Of a stretch of DNA of 64,000 bases, positions 23,909 through 37,400 are shown one piece after another. A program made the position numbers and the translations under genes. The stretch is from Macrosoma leucophasiata. Its lineage: Eukaryota > Arthropoda > Insecta > Lepidoptera > Hedylidae. Each line of letters begins with the position of its first letter. The stretch's first letter is position 1. The notes beneath the pieces were generated by a model. The model was not told where the DNA came from. It made no database searches and saw only the letters and a program-made list of their open reading frames with translations. The DNA lies in contig JAWQUS010000007.1 of the NCBI GenBank assembly GCA_036365455.1, positions 23,824,001-23,888,000 on the forward strand. The letters run 5' to 3'.

Positions 23909-24300
23909 ATCCAAATAATATGTTCTTGTGGTACTACAGTAATCAAGATTTGCATTTAATCTTATATTAATCTTAATTAGGTATCGTTATCTACTGTGTT
24001 GTACGAGATGATGTGAACAATCAACACACCTGTTTATTAACACATTGTTAATTCATTATGCGTAACATAACGTAAATGCCATACTCATGTTGCTTTTTTA
24101 ACGAGTGTTATTGAGCGAAGAAAATTGTACACGGCGCCCGCGCCGGTTCGTGAATCTGAAAGTGAAGAACATGACTGGGTTGTATTTTTTATGACGAATA
24201 CTCTTTTAAAGCTCTCGCGACGATAGTCGTGACTCTTTGGGAAATTGAAACTAAATAACAATGAAAAAGAAATCTAAAAAAACCGACTGTGTCAAGAATT

Positions 24301-24588
24301 TTACTGGTGGTAGAGCTCCAGTGACGGAGCTCGCGGGCGTAGGCACCACCGCATTACCTGATTTACTTGCCGCTAAATGTTAGTGTTCAGCACTATCGTG
24401 TTCCGGTCAGGTGGTAGTGTACGGCCCTGTAATTTCCGACACAGAGGTATAACACCTTAGGCGTCAGGAGTGGCAACGCATCTGCATTTTGACCTTGGTC
24501 TTCGTGTGGGTGTCTATAGGCTGCAGTCATCACTTAACATCAATGTGAACTGCATGCTTGATTGCAACTTCCATTACATAAAAAAAAA
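24301..24588 (+). repeat. SINE-A copy
   Basis: Full-length core from TTACTGGTGGTAGAGC to TTACATAAAAAAAA. Confidence 0.85.
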
Positions 24589-25079
24589 TGTTAAAATGTT
24601 TTTGTAGTGCCTACTCTATGTCATGCTCATAATTAAAACGAATCTATCGACAACTCTGAAGCTAATTAACATGATCTATGTTTATCACCAATATAGTTAA
24701 AATTGTAGATAATGATAATTAATAGTTAAAAAGTTTTGTCTCTGTCAGGATAAATAAAGCAAATAAAAATTTAATCGGCAGAGAAAAATTGCTTAAGCTT
24801 GAAAGAGACAAAACATTATTGAACTAGCTAACTCTATCTCGCTAATTATCATACTAGTTAGTTAATGTTTATGAAAATAAGTATGTAAGTAATAGGCATG
24901 TTATCATTCCGTTAACAAATTATCTTTATTTGTTAATAATTATTACAAACAATCCATTGTAACCATTATGATATTATTTACGCATTGCATTCCACGTAAA
25001 TCTCATGTCTCTGTTGGTCCTTCGAACAAAAGCGGTTGAATCTGTCAGATACCAAATATTTGTTGCTACATAAAGACGA
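24589..25079. other. Unique DNA upstream of SUCO
   Basis: AT-rich without recognised repeats, unusually clean for this window. It may hold SUCO regulatory DNA. Confidence 0.4.
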
Positions 25080-25396
25080 TTGTTTATAAAATCAGCCATT
25101 CTCTGCAACTCAAAGAGAGGTGGACAAGAAATTTGTAAACCAAATCGTTTTTCTCCAGCTCAAGTCAAAGAAAAAGATTTCCCGCCATAAACGGCACGTT
25201 CGGATGCACGTGCGAAACGGACGAACTTTGAATATCGAAGTGTGAATTCGAATTTCTCGAGACTAGTGTTGTGAACGTGAATATTGGGTTTGCACTGTTG
25301 ATAGTGTTAGGGTAGTGCGGTGCCAGTGTGGGGGTTTGTTGCGGTTGCGGTGTCGTGATAGGTGGGCGTGGCCAATGCGGCGGCGGCGCGGGTGCG
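25080..25396 (+). promoter_or_regulatory. Probable SUCO promoter and 5' UTR
   Basis: TTTATAAAA at about 25084-25092 is a possible TATA-like element. The DNA then becomes GC-rich (GCG/CGG-dense from about 25315) up to the ATG, unlike the surrounding AT-rich intergenic DNA and without any dispersed repeat I recognise. No transcription start can be fixed from sequence. Confidence 0.35.
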
Positions 25397-25488
25397 ATGT
25401 CGCCGCCGCGGGCGCTCCTGGCGGCTCTGCTGCTGTGTCAACTGCTGTCGTACGGTGGCCACCAAGGACTCACCAAGATATTTTACAC
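25375..25488 (+). other. Upstream ORF overlapping the SUCO start
   Basis: An ATG at 25375 lies 22 bases before the SUCO ATG in another frame. It runs 38 codons to the exon 1 donor and, after splicing, stops at TGA two codons into exon 2 (34499-34501), 40 codons in all. C at -3 and +4 makes it a weak start, so leaky scanning is expected. Whether it is used depends on the true transcription start, which I cannot see. Confidence 0.5.
25397..25488 (+). CDS. SUCO: SUCO exon 1, signal peptide
   Basis: Encodes 30 residues plus two bases: Met, a short polar start, then the hydrophobic run ALLAALLLCQLLS, typical of a cleaved signal peptide. The donor is AC|GTAAGA. The two leftover bases AC join the G that opens exon 2 to make Thr, so the phases agree. 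The chosen ATG has G at -3. An earlier out-of-frame ATG lies at 25375. Confidence 0.82.
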
Positions 25489-28400
25489 GTAAGATTCTGA
25501 TGTATATAATCTATATATATAATATAAAAATCAATTGCTGTTCGTTAGTCTCGCTAAAACTCGAGAACGGCTGGACCGATTTGGCTAATTTTGGTTTTGA
25601 ATGATTTTTGGAAGTCCAGGGAAAGTTTAAAAGGTAAGAAAATATGAAGAAATTGAAGGGAAATAGTAAAAACCACAATTTCATTTTCCCATACAAATAG
25701 TCCGTATCTATCAAATCTTTGACACATTATTTCATTATGAGGCAATACGAAGTTTGTCGGGTCAGCTAGTATAATATAAATAATATTGTTTGTATAACTG
25801 CCTCAGTAGCCTAGAGGTAGCAGGCCACTACTACTACGCTGAAAGTCCTGGGTTCGATTCCCGGGTCGGGGGCTATCAGAGATAACGGTTTAAAATCCTT
25901 TATCTCTGGTTCTATTGGGATTTTCCATTTTCTGAAAGTTTCCCAGTACCTCGGAGTTTGGTAATGTCCCCGGAGATGGCAACACCACTTGTTACATGGG
26001 CCAAAAACGTAACCGGCGAATCGTGGGTGTTGTTCACTGCCTACCCCTTCGGGGATTACAGGCGTAAAGTTACGTATAAAGTTTTACTTACTTACTACGT
26101 ATAATTTTATATACTATTAGGTATATTTTTTGTTATCAACCTGGTAAACGAGCTATCGTTGGTTGCGGATGCCTCTCTCATATCACCAATACTCGTACAT
26201 TTTTTTTCAGCTTCAGCTTACTGACCAATGCGTTGTGATAGTGATTTCAACACATCACCACCGACGTGGTTTGTGATTTTGTGATATTGCGAGAGAAAAC
26301 CGCAGAAAGTATAGTTTCGTTAAAGTGTGAAAATAGCGACAATTTGCGAAAACGTTATAAAAAAGCACTGTTTACACTTATATAAACATTACTATACTTA
26401 TGTAAATATGGTATATGTATATTCACTGGTGGTAGAGCTCCAGTGACGGAGCTCGCGGGCGTAGGCATCACCGCATTACCTAATATACTTGCCGCTAAAT
26501 GGTAGTGTTCAGCACTATCGTGTTCCGGTCAGGTGGTAATGTACGGCCCTGTAATTTCCGGCACAGAGGCATAACACCTTACGCCTCAGGAGTGGTAACG
26601 CATCTGCATTTTGAACTTGGTCTTTCTGTGGGTGTCTATAGGCTGCAGTCATCACTTAACATCAATGTGAACTGCATGCTTGTTTACAAATTCCATAACA
26701 TAAAAAAAAAATGTATTATGAATATAAGATGGTAAAATATGGCCCCGTAATAACTTTCACAGGCAAAACAACTCAGGTCTCAGGGGTGGCGACACATCTG
26801 CATTATGTAATTTTTTTTAAATCTATGTATATAGGCTGCATTATTCATTATTCCCTTACTATGGCGATCTTAGGTCAAACATTTACAACCGTTTGGAAAC
26901 TGTAGGGAACAGCTAGTGACAAAATAAAGACGTATTTATTAGAAATACTAAAAAGTCAATGGCATTCAGTTCATTGTCCGATAAAAGTTTGGAGAAAATC
27001 AGGTTCCTGGTGTCATTGTGTTCTTTATAGTTCCTTGCACTTGACATGTGACACCAAAGTTAATTTATTTCTAATCCATATTTATACAAGCAATTAAAAC
27101 GGTACAGTGCCCAGAAACAAATATTTAATGACTTTCTCCATTTTTTTATTTTTTTTATTTGTGTTATGTTATTTATTGAATTTACCGAAACTTGGTGAAA
27201 TCTTTTTCGATTTCGTAAATATTTACGTATTTTCGCCGTAGTATATTTTTTAAAGTTAAATAAAAAAAAATAAACATGCAGTTCACATGGATGTTAAGTG
27301 ATGATTGCAGCCTATTAACATGTACATGAAAACAAGGTCAACATGCAATAGCGTTGCAATTCCCTCTGAGACTAGGTCTAGCTTTTGTCTCTGTTGTAGT
27401 TATAACAGGGTCTTCCATTACCATCTAACTGGAACACTATAATTTGGCGTCAGATAGATTAGGCAATGCGGTGGTGCCTACGCCTTCGAGTCTCTACTTT
27501 GTAACTCTACCACCGGTACCTTTTGTCGGTGAATAAAATAAATAAGCGTAGATTTTTACCACCAGTAATACCTATCCGGAAGCGCGCATGGCCCAGCGGC
27601 TGGTGTAGATCGTAAGCGATCTGCTCGGTTAAGCACTACGGGCACGGTCGGGTAGTGTGATGGGTGACCGCTAGTGGCAAATTAAATGCGCCTTTCCGTG
27701 CTTCGGAGGGCACGTTAAGCCGTCGGTCCCGGTTGCTATCGATGGATAGCAGTCGTAACACCTTGTCGGAGGCCTTATGGGCGGTTTGAAAACATCCGAC
27801 AGTGGGTTGGCCACTAACCCACCTACCTCCACCAATCCGCATTGGAGCAGCGTGGTGGAGTAAGCTCCAGACCTCCCCCTTAAAAGGGGAGAGACTTGTG
27901 CCCAGCAGTGGGACGTTTAATGGGTTGCCATTATTAATACCTATCCACAGTACAGTGCTCAACAATACATATTGCACATCGAGCCTTGGGAGTAGACTTC
28001 GGCTTATTTCGGGTAGAGCGTTATCTCTTTCGCACCGTACCTATTTGACGTTTGTCGACCATTTTGATCAAGTTTTGACCAATACCAGATTGTCAGTGCT
28101 TAAGTAGGCAGTGCGCAACAGAGATAACGCTCTACGAAGTCGAAACGAGCCGATCGTCTCTTTCGCAGGCTCGATGTGCAATATTAATTGTTGATTGCTG
28201 TAACCACCATGATTGTTCTTTTGGCGGGAAGCTTGAAAGATGCGTGTGGTGCCCTTATTTTATTTCATTTTCTTTGTGTATTTTTGAGTTTTATTAAATA
28301 AAGTTGGTGGCATTTTGATTGATATAGGCTTATTGCAGTGCTCGTGTATATTTTAATAGAATAACAGTGCGAAAACACGTTCTCTCGGGTTGCCTCCAAA

Positions 28401-31400
28401 ACTTCATTGTAAATGTTCTGGTAAAGTAGTCATCGCTTTACTCGAATTACTGTGACTCTGACTGATGGACTGATACATTGACTGCCTGACTCTGACTTTT
28501 ACGTTGCTTATAACGAATACCGTTTTAAGCAACGTAATATCGTTTGACTTGACACTGACAATATAGATAACAAGCGATGCCATTAAATTAAAAAAGAAAA
28601 AAAAAAAGAAACCACTATTGCGATTTTTCGATTATTCGATTAAAAAATCGGTCACAGAGTGTCCCGAGGTGGGCGAGCAGCCTAAAATTGCATGTTTACC
28701 ATTTATGATATAACGGAAAAAATATTTCGCTGCATTGCACATTTTCAAAGAATGTTTGACATGTTCGCCACAACACTGGAAAGAAAGCGTGCGCATGTTT
28801 GTTTGCGATTTCTAGTCGATTGGATGAGTGTTATTCCGAATAACATGCCACATATTGTACCTGTTTCAATTGTTTTGTTAAACGAAACCAATTTGTTACT
28901 GACTTGTATCATTTAGGGAAAACTAGGCTAAGTTGATTCATTCATTTGGGATTTTGGGATAGTCATGAAACACAAAACTCTTTTTTAATTCGATGAAAAA
29001 AATTATAACACCTAAATGCAAACGTTTCTATTTTCACTAGAAAAATTGGCGAGCTTCTTCAATACCTTATATTGTCATAAGGTTTTCTTTTTATTTAAGC
29101 TTATTAACTATAGCCCATAGAGCAACACCGGAGGGGAGTAGCCGTGTGCAGGCTTTCCCCTCTGTCAAAGTACAAGCCCAAATGGCTACCTGTCGCCTAT
29201 ATATTTAAATGTGTGCGTGAAATTGTTTCTGTATTATGTTAAAGTCAAGGTGTGAGTTTCGTAGTAATAGACGATTTTTGTAGTGTGCGTGTGTGTCGCA
29301 CGCATTTCCCCCCGCAAAAAATGACAGACTGTTTCGCATCGGTAATAAACGCTATGGCTACTCCTCTCCGGTCCGCCGCGACCGGTGGCCCGTGTTGCTC
29401 TATGCTGCTCATATATCATCCTTGTGGTAATATTGCTAATAATAATGACATTGTCGAAACGATACAGTAAATGAATATTGGTAGACAGACAAATAAAATA
29501 CTGACAAAATAAAACTGTGTCCTTAAAATAAATTTCTTCATCGACATTAAGTACTTATCAGGGCACTCGCCACTTGACCACATGGACACTTTATGTGGTG
29601 GCAATAAAATATATATTTGGTTGATTTTGGATAAGCAGCGAGTTCCCTGGCTGTAGATACATATGAAGTTTAAGGCCGCTTAAATGTCACACAAACTAGT
29701 AACCGTAGTCCGGTTTGGTAAGCAAAAAAATAGTACAAGTAGTAAATGTTATTGTGTGATAAAAAAAGCTCAAAAAAAGCAGGAAAAAAAAAAGGAGAAA
29801 AAAAATGTATGAAGTGTATGAAGCCTCCTTCAGCGAGTTCCTCTGCGTGCCAGCATCCATAAGGACCACGCCCCCGACGTCTCGGGGGCAGATAGGCCCG
29901 GGGAAGGAGGACATTCCTCGACCCCCGAACCACCCCCCCCCTTTTGTTGCGCTTCACGCGCGGAGGGAGGGATGATGAATAAACAGATGTGTGATAAAAA
30001 TGTCATGAGATATCATCTTAGTAACCACTAGTTTGTTCCGTAATAAGATGCTTGGCACTCGGATTTCTTTCTGACAGACTATATATTTTTTGTTAGGTCG
30101 AATTTTAACTTTAAATTAATTAATCTAATTTGCAACTGTATATTCTAGATCTAGTTACACTCAGTGATTTTGTTATCGAATGTTCATTATGTTAGAGTAG
30201 TTTTTGTAGATAAAATACTTACCCCCTTATTCATAAACATATTTTAGCTAAAGTTTTGCTTATCTCTCCTTTGTAATACTTACCCCCTTATTCATAAACA
30301 TATTTTAGCTAAAGTTTTGCTTATCTCTCCTTTGTAATACTTACCCCCTTATTCATAAACGTATTTTAGCTAGTGTTGCTAATCTCTCATTTGTCTTTTT
30401 CTATCCTGCACATTTGACACTGCAACTGACAAAGACAAAGCATTCTATAGCTAAAACGTATCTAATGTACGTTTATGAATAAGGGGGTAAGACTTCAGTG
30501 TCCTCCACTGCCGCTAAAAACCGTAGTACCCAAGGGCATCCGGGGGAAATCATATTTGATCCCATGGCGAAAGTTAACCTGCTCTAACTTATTAAGTTAG
30601 AGAAGGATGTGAAATGTTACACTAACTTTAACTTTAGCAAATATCACGGTGCAACCCAGGCTTAGAGATGAAAAAATTATCTCCTAATTCCAAGCAAACT
30701 TAACTAACGACCGCCATAAATAATGGTATATTTTATTATGTTATAAAAGTGACAAACATGGATGCAGCTCACATTGATGTTAAGTGAGTTCACATTAAGT
30801 TATGACTGCAGCCTAAAGACGTCTACACAAAAACTAGCGGTCAAAATGCAGATTCCTTGCTTGCCAACCCGGCGACCTAAGGTGTTGTCTCTGTGATAAT
30901 TATTACAGGGGCATACATTAACTAATCGAAACACGATAGTGCTGAACACTATCGGCTGATAGATCAGGTAATGCGGTGGTGCCTACGCTCTCGAGCTCCG
31001 ACACTTTTAACTCTTTTATTTTTAAAGAAAAATGGAAAGAAAAATTTGACTTCAGACGAGACTCGAACTCGCGACCTACTGGGAATCTAGTCCAGCCGCT
31101 CTTCCAATTGAGCTACTGAAGTCCTGCCCGATTTGTCAAATCTTTCCTTCACATCTATTGCATTGCTTTATGGTAGCAGCAGCGCCATCTATTACCAACT
31201 ATGCTAGTTAGGAAAATTTTTCTTTCCATTTTTCTTTAAAAATAAAATGTATTTCACAAGCATGTGTTAATGCGAAATAATATAAAACAACTTGTAACTC
31301 TACCACCAGTAATACCAATCAGCCTGAATTTACTCAATAATTATAATAATGTACTAATTCCAAATTTGTATGGAACAGAAACCTCTATCTTACTACAGTC

Positions 31401-34400
31401 ACTCCTAATCCTATTACGTTTATTCACGCCGAGTGATATTTTTGTAAACATTAACAAATTGTGTTGTCCCTTGCCAACGTCCCGCATGCTCAACCAGACC
31501 AATTGATACGTGATTGTATAAATTAGGCCCACTTTGGTTTGCAGCACCCAAACGACGTACTCTTCTCTCTTATACGTAGTTTAAGAAACAATGACATGTC
31601 TGACTGAGCAAACATTCAAATCGTTCTCAGTGCCTTTACAAAACGTAAAGTAATATTAAAAACTACTTAGGGCGGATTTCACCGTCGAATTAATACACGA
31701 TCAAATCAAGATAAACTCGTTTAACTCAGTTCAACTACACTGTTTCAAGTTTCACCGACAAAATTTGAAGGGCCGAAAAATGCTCGTTCAACGCATATAA
31801 ACGCGTTCAGATATGTTTTAAAATATTTTTTTTTACTATATTCTGTGTTTTTTTTTGTCTATGATTGCTAATTCGCGGTTTTATTAAACATGAATGGTGT
31901 CGGAAATGGGGATAAACAAACTACGTGCCTTGGCGTTTGCGTCCAAGGCATATTGTTTGTTTAGCCCCATTTCCTTAGGGAAACCTATGACAGTATTGGG
32001 TACAGCAAGACCCCATGTTGTGTCATCATCATCATTTCAGCCAAAAGACGTCCAGTGCTGAACAAAGGCCTCCCCCAAAGAATGCCACAACGAACGGTCC
32101 TGGGCCGCCCTCATCCAACGATTGCCTGCGACCTTCACCAGATCGTCGGTCCATCTTGTGGGGGATCTGCCTACGCTTCGTTTTCCGGTATGCGGTCGCC
32201 ACTCAAGAACTGCTCTGCCCCAACGGCCGTCAGTTCTTCGAGCTATGTACCCTGCCCACTGCCACTTGAGTCTCGCTATTCGGAGGGCTATGTCGGTAAC
32301 TTTGGTTCTCATACGGATCTCCTCATTTCTGATTCAATCTCGCAGAGAAACTCCATGTTGTGTTTTTATATATTATTATACATATTCTAGTGGGTATTAT
32401 TATTAAATAAAAGGAAATGTTGCGAGCTCGGCTCTCGTTCGTACACGTCCTCAAAAAATGATGGGTAAATTAAAGAAGAATCCGAAAAAAATACAACTAA
32501 ATTATTCAAGAATATATTTTAGAGTTACTACCACATTTAATTCAAACGATTTTATCATTTTTAACCATATTCAACTTGGCGGCGATACAGCCGACGCTTC
32601 TTTAAATAGGAAATCGATTAGTTTAAGTTCTTAGTATTAACACATGAAATCGATTTCGATAGTACTTAGAAAATATTACCTTTTGCTCCAAGTACTATAT
32701 AATCAAAAAAACAATAAAAAAAATGAAAATGTCAAAATGACATCGCCCGCCATATTCGCCCATATTCGCCATGTTGGTTTGAGTTGCAATTCTTAACTGC
32801 AAATAATATTTTGTAACTGCAAACAAAGCTAAATAAGTGAAAATATGCAGTAAAAAACGTTTTTATATTGATTTCGCCTATTAATGATATTGTGTACAAT
32901 ATGATTTATGGTATTGTATACATGGCCGGAGGTCCATACATTTTTGCAACATCTCCTTTAAATATGTTTTATAGTAGGTAATGTAACGATACGCCCCAAC
33001 TCAAAACCGAGGAATTCGTAATTACTTATTTGGTTTATTGATCTCTTCCGTCCAATATCGATTTCTTATGTTCGATAATAACATTAATAACTGATAATGT
33101 ATTAATCGACAAAACTTCCCGGGTCTTAAGTAATTCGCATTTGCATAGGTACCGATTACGAAATATTTTACCGGTGTATGTGGTGTATTAAGTAAGCAAA
33201 AAATATATATTTATTTTTGTGAATTACGAGGCGATAATAATGTTATTGTGCGAGTATGGTGTGTTTAATAAGACTAATCAAGGTTATTTTTATAAACTTT
33301 ATTCTAAAATATAAGTATTAACAAAATATCAGTAGTAATATTGTTACTAACATTAGTGTTAAGTTATTTTGTATGTTTACTAACACTTAAGGACCTTGTT
33401 GTTCGCAAATAAAAGATTTTTTTTTTTATGTCAATAAGTTGACACAAGCAGACGGGCCACCTGATGGTAAGTGGTCACCGTCGCCTATGGACATTTGCAA
33501 CACCAGGGGAGTTGCCAACGCGCTGCCAGCCCTGAAGGACTCTTTTGACGCCATTTTTGAAGAACCCCATATTGTAGCACCGAGGGAACACCTCAGAGGG
33601 AAGTTCGTTCCACAATTTACACGTTCTGGGCAGAAACGAACGAGAAAACCGCACCGTTGAGCACTGCCAGGTGTCCAGTCGGTGAGGGTGAAACTTCTCA
33701 TCGGCGAGTAGTACAGTGTAGAAAAAGAGACGGTGGCACCATGTCGAACAGTTCGACAGAGAACTCACCATTGTAGAGACGGTATAACACGCACAGACTA
33801 CCAATATCTCTGCGCAGGCTCAGATGTTCGAGCCTGTCTGTAAGTCCCGGATCGTTAACAATACGAACGGCGCGTTTTTGTAGGGAGTCAAGTGGACCAA
33901 GCTGGTACTTGGGGGCTCCCGCCCACAAATGACAGCAGTATTCCAGATAATAATAATTAATATTTCTCACTGAGAGTTTTGGCTTTTATCATCTGTTATC
34001 TTGGTTATTATACTCTGTCCGTCGTGTTTATTAGTACATACCATATTTAAAAACATGGTGAACATTGATACATTGATACTACGCGAGTTTGATGATTGCG
34101 TAATCCATACCTGTTATGACGTTCGTATTTAAGTATTACTATGACTAGGTTGACTCGAGTGGTTTAATACCGTATCCTTCTTGACCTCGGCCAGTTGTTT
34201 CTGGGCCCACTTTTGATATCATTCGGCGGTTCACGCGGACATATCGCCTCTTTACAAGAATAAGGAATTCTTGTAAAGAGGCGAATATTTATAACACGTT
34301 AACGAAATAAAGCTCAGGATATTTCTGTATTTACTACATGTATTGTAACAACTGTCAACTTTTTTATATGATTCCCCCAATCCACCCAAATCATATATCT

Positions 34401-37400
34401 ACCAGTTAAACTGTTCAGTTTAAAAATTAGCATAGCGATCATTATGCGATAGCAGAAGGTCGTATATTTACATACTTCTATTATTGTTTCAGGTTACCTG
34501 ACACTGGGCAGCCTCCAACACTCATCACGCTAGCAGAAAGCGCCAAGCTGGACCTCAGAAGTCCAGACGAGCTGCTCTTCGTCAACGACTCAGATCAACA
34601 CAATGAAACGCAGAGTTTCACCATCATCGACACCGGACCTGTCGACGGCATTCAAAATCCAACAGAACTTGACAAGGAAACCACGGAACCGCGGCTTATA
34701 GTCAAAGCCAAGCCTATGCATGAAACTCGTCAAATAGATGATGCATTTCAAAGCACACCTACGTCAGACGTGGAGACTGCACCAGAATCTCTACCAGAAG
34801 AAGAGGAGGAAAACATTCCAGTCAAACCGGAGACCCCGCAAGAAGATATACCCTCGTTCTCAGAATGGGCCCAGAAACAACTGGCCGAGGCTGAGAAGGA
34901 TACGGTGTTAAACCACTCGAGTCAACCTAGTCATAGCAATACGAATTTTAGTAGTAAAAGCACCAAGTTGCGATCCAAGAATTATGCTTCACCGGCGTGC
35001 GGTGCCAAGGTCGTGGCTGTCAACCCTGAAGCGGGGTCTCCTAGCTCAATATTGTCTCAGAATAGGGACGAATACATGCTCAATACATGCAACAGTAGAA
35101 TCTGGTTCGTGGTAGAACTCTGCGAGGCAATCCAAGCTCAAAAAATTGAAATAGCTAACTTCGAGTTGTTCTCGTCGACACCCAAAGACATATCTGTGTA
35201 CTTCAGCGATCGCTTCCCGAGCCGAGAATGGGCCAGCGTCGGGCAATTTACCGCGCAAGATATGAGGGATGTGCAGAGTTTCGATCTTTTCCCACATCTC
35301 TTTGGAAAATTTATCAAAGTCGAAATGCATTCTCATCATGGCTCCGAACATTACTGTCCCATTTCGCTTTTCAAGGTGTACGGTACGTCCGAATTTGAAG
35401 TACTTGATAGAGAGAATTCTCAGCAGTCCGCTCACATTGACGAAGACGAAGATGACGAAATTATAGACGTGCCAGACGTTCCGGCGACGGTTTCGGAGCC
35501 GTCAAAAAACCTCTTCGGGTCCGCGCGAGATGCGGTAATGTCTATCATGAAAAAGGCAGCTCAAGTGCTCGTCAAAACTGAAGTTCCTAAAAACGTATCC
35601 AGTGAAAGCAACGATACGTCAACAGACAAAATGTACAAACGGTGTTGCTCTCCCAGCCATATAATAGTGTGTGATAATTGTAGTGAATCGCTTTACAATG
35701 AGGTATATGAACTGCTTAGCTGTAGCTCGGACAAATTAACTAATTTAGTGCGCCAAGTGTTCCTGCGTGATACGTTAAAGTGTACGGGGATATGTCAACC
35801 TTACGGTTTAGATTTTAAAAGTACAAAGACTATAGAGTTTGCGGACGAACGCGTCGCGTACATGAACGCTCTATTCCCGCCGAAATATTTAGCCGCGTTA
35901 TGTAATATTCTTGCGATTAAAGAAAAGAAAGTTGTACTAAACACTAGTTTCGAAGCCGAACAAAACGTCACCACAAATATAACAGTAGACGAGACACCGC
36001 AGAAGCTGAACGGTGAAACAAATTCTGAACAAGATATAAAATTAGTGGCCGTAAAAACTGATTCAGTTGAAGAAATTACTAACGAAACTTCCGAATCAGA
36101 AGAGAGAACTGTTGTTCCTGGTCATACCAATGATAGTGTCCCAATAGAGTTGCCCAAAGAGGAAGAGAATGAAGATACGAAGATTGAGTATCAAGCAATC
36201 GTAGAAGAAATACCTGTAGCTGAACCACAGGAAGACGATATAGAAGCAGATAAGCCTATAGACATGAGTGAGAATGAAAAAGATTTGAAAATGGATATAA
36301 AGAATGGGAAAGTTGATTCAAGTACAGAAAAACCAAGAGATACCGTTGGGTATCCGGGACCAATTGATGAGATGAATGATCAGATAATGATGGACAGCGA
36401 GAGTTTGATGTCAGAACTAGACCAGATGGCCGTAGATCCTACGCCGGCAGGTGCGCATGTCGCACAAAATCAGAATCAAGCGCAGACAACTTTTCAAAAG
36501 GAATCTGTGTTTCTGCGTCTGTCGAATAGAGTTAAGGTTTGTATTACATTCATTTATATTTATATCAAAAGACGGAACCAAATGTAAGTGAAATAAAGCA
36601 AATGCATGTTGGCTATATCAGTGTTAATGTGATCTGCACTCTTGTTTGTTACTTATACTGACAAAATATAATATCGTATACGTAGTTAAGCAACTAAGTA
36701 TTGACTGTTTATTATTACATTTGGTGTCCGCTGCTCTCCAAAGTTTCACGCATAACAAACAAGCAATCTGCATATCTTCGCCTCTTATAGGTACCTATTA
36801 TATAATATACGTATCATCTTTCATTCATCACACTGTATAGTGTTTGCGCACCGTCCTCAAATATTTATAACAGTTATCTGCAAACGAACCGAATGTACTA
36901 AAACTTAGTACACAATCATTGTTATTCCGGTATCAATTCGACCTTTAACATCAACTCGTGTTGGTCAAATATGAGGAGAAAATTGTTTCCTAATTTGCAT
37001 TTGATCTTTGGCATCCTACGCTTTACGCCTACTTAACAAGAAAATGATATATTTTACAGTCAATATTTTTTATAAATGCTGCTCACTCGCATTGAAATAT
37101 GTCGCACCTACTTAGGTATTGCACACACTGTTGTTGTTACCTTGCTTTTGGTCTTTAGGTATACCTACAGGTGTGACGCGAGCAATCCTAAAAGGAGGTA
37201 TTAAACAAAAATTGAAAAAAAATATCTGAACTTTATAAAGTCGAAGATTTTTTTTTAATACTGTACTTTACATAAAGATCTTCCCCAACATGTTTGTAGA
37301 ACTCTGATTTCATTGAAATAAAAAATTAAGTATATCAAGTTGAATAATGAGCAATTATGATAAATTCACAAACAGCTGGCAAAAGTATCTATGTATTATA

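Larger units (their letters stand above)
30772..31309 (-). repeat. SINE-A split by SINE-T
   Basis: A diverged SINE-A on the complement runs 30772-31014 and resumes at 31291 with TAACTCTACCACCAGT. The gap is a SINE-T insertion. Confidence 0.75.

Noticed and set aside
25315..25604. ORFs at 25315 and 25362 as the SUCO N-terminus
   Set aside because: They start at GTG or in other frames and give Arg/Ala-rich peptides without a signal sequence. The 25397 frame has a clear signal peptide and correct splice phase.
27636..27977. ORFs on both strands near 27.6-28.1 kb
   Set aside because: They fall within the 5S-derived SINE; the same peptides recur at 2.6 kb because the repeat is shared.
28692..28916. 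74-codon ORF in SUCO intron 1 as a possible gene or extra exon
   Set aside because: No recognisable domain, no convincing acceptor/donor pair, and SUCO exons 1 and 2 already join in phase.
30222..30343. CRISPR-like direct repeats
   Set aside because: Two contiguous 61-bp units without spacers, and part of a MITE end in a eukaryotic genome.
35046..35435. 129-codon minus-strand ORF within SUCO exon 2
   Set aside because: Antisense shadow of the conserved SUN-domain coding sequence.
34716..36587. Large ORF as a stand-alone 623-aa single-exon gene starting at ATG 34716
   Set aside because: The frame is open upstream to a good acceptor at 34492, and the conserved QKESVFLRL...NMSLSG block is split by the intron at 36536/38154.
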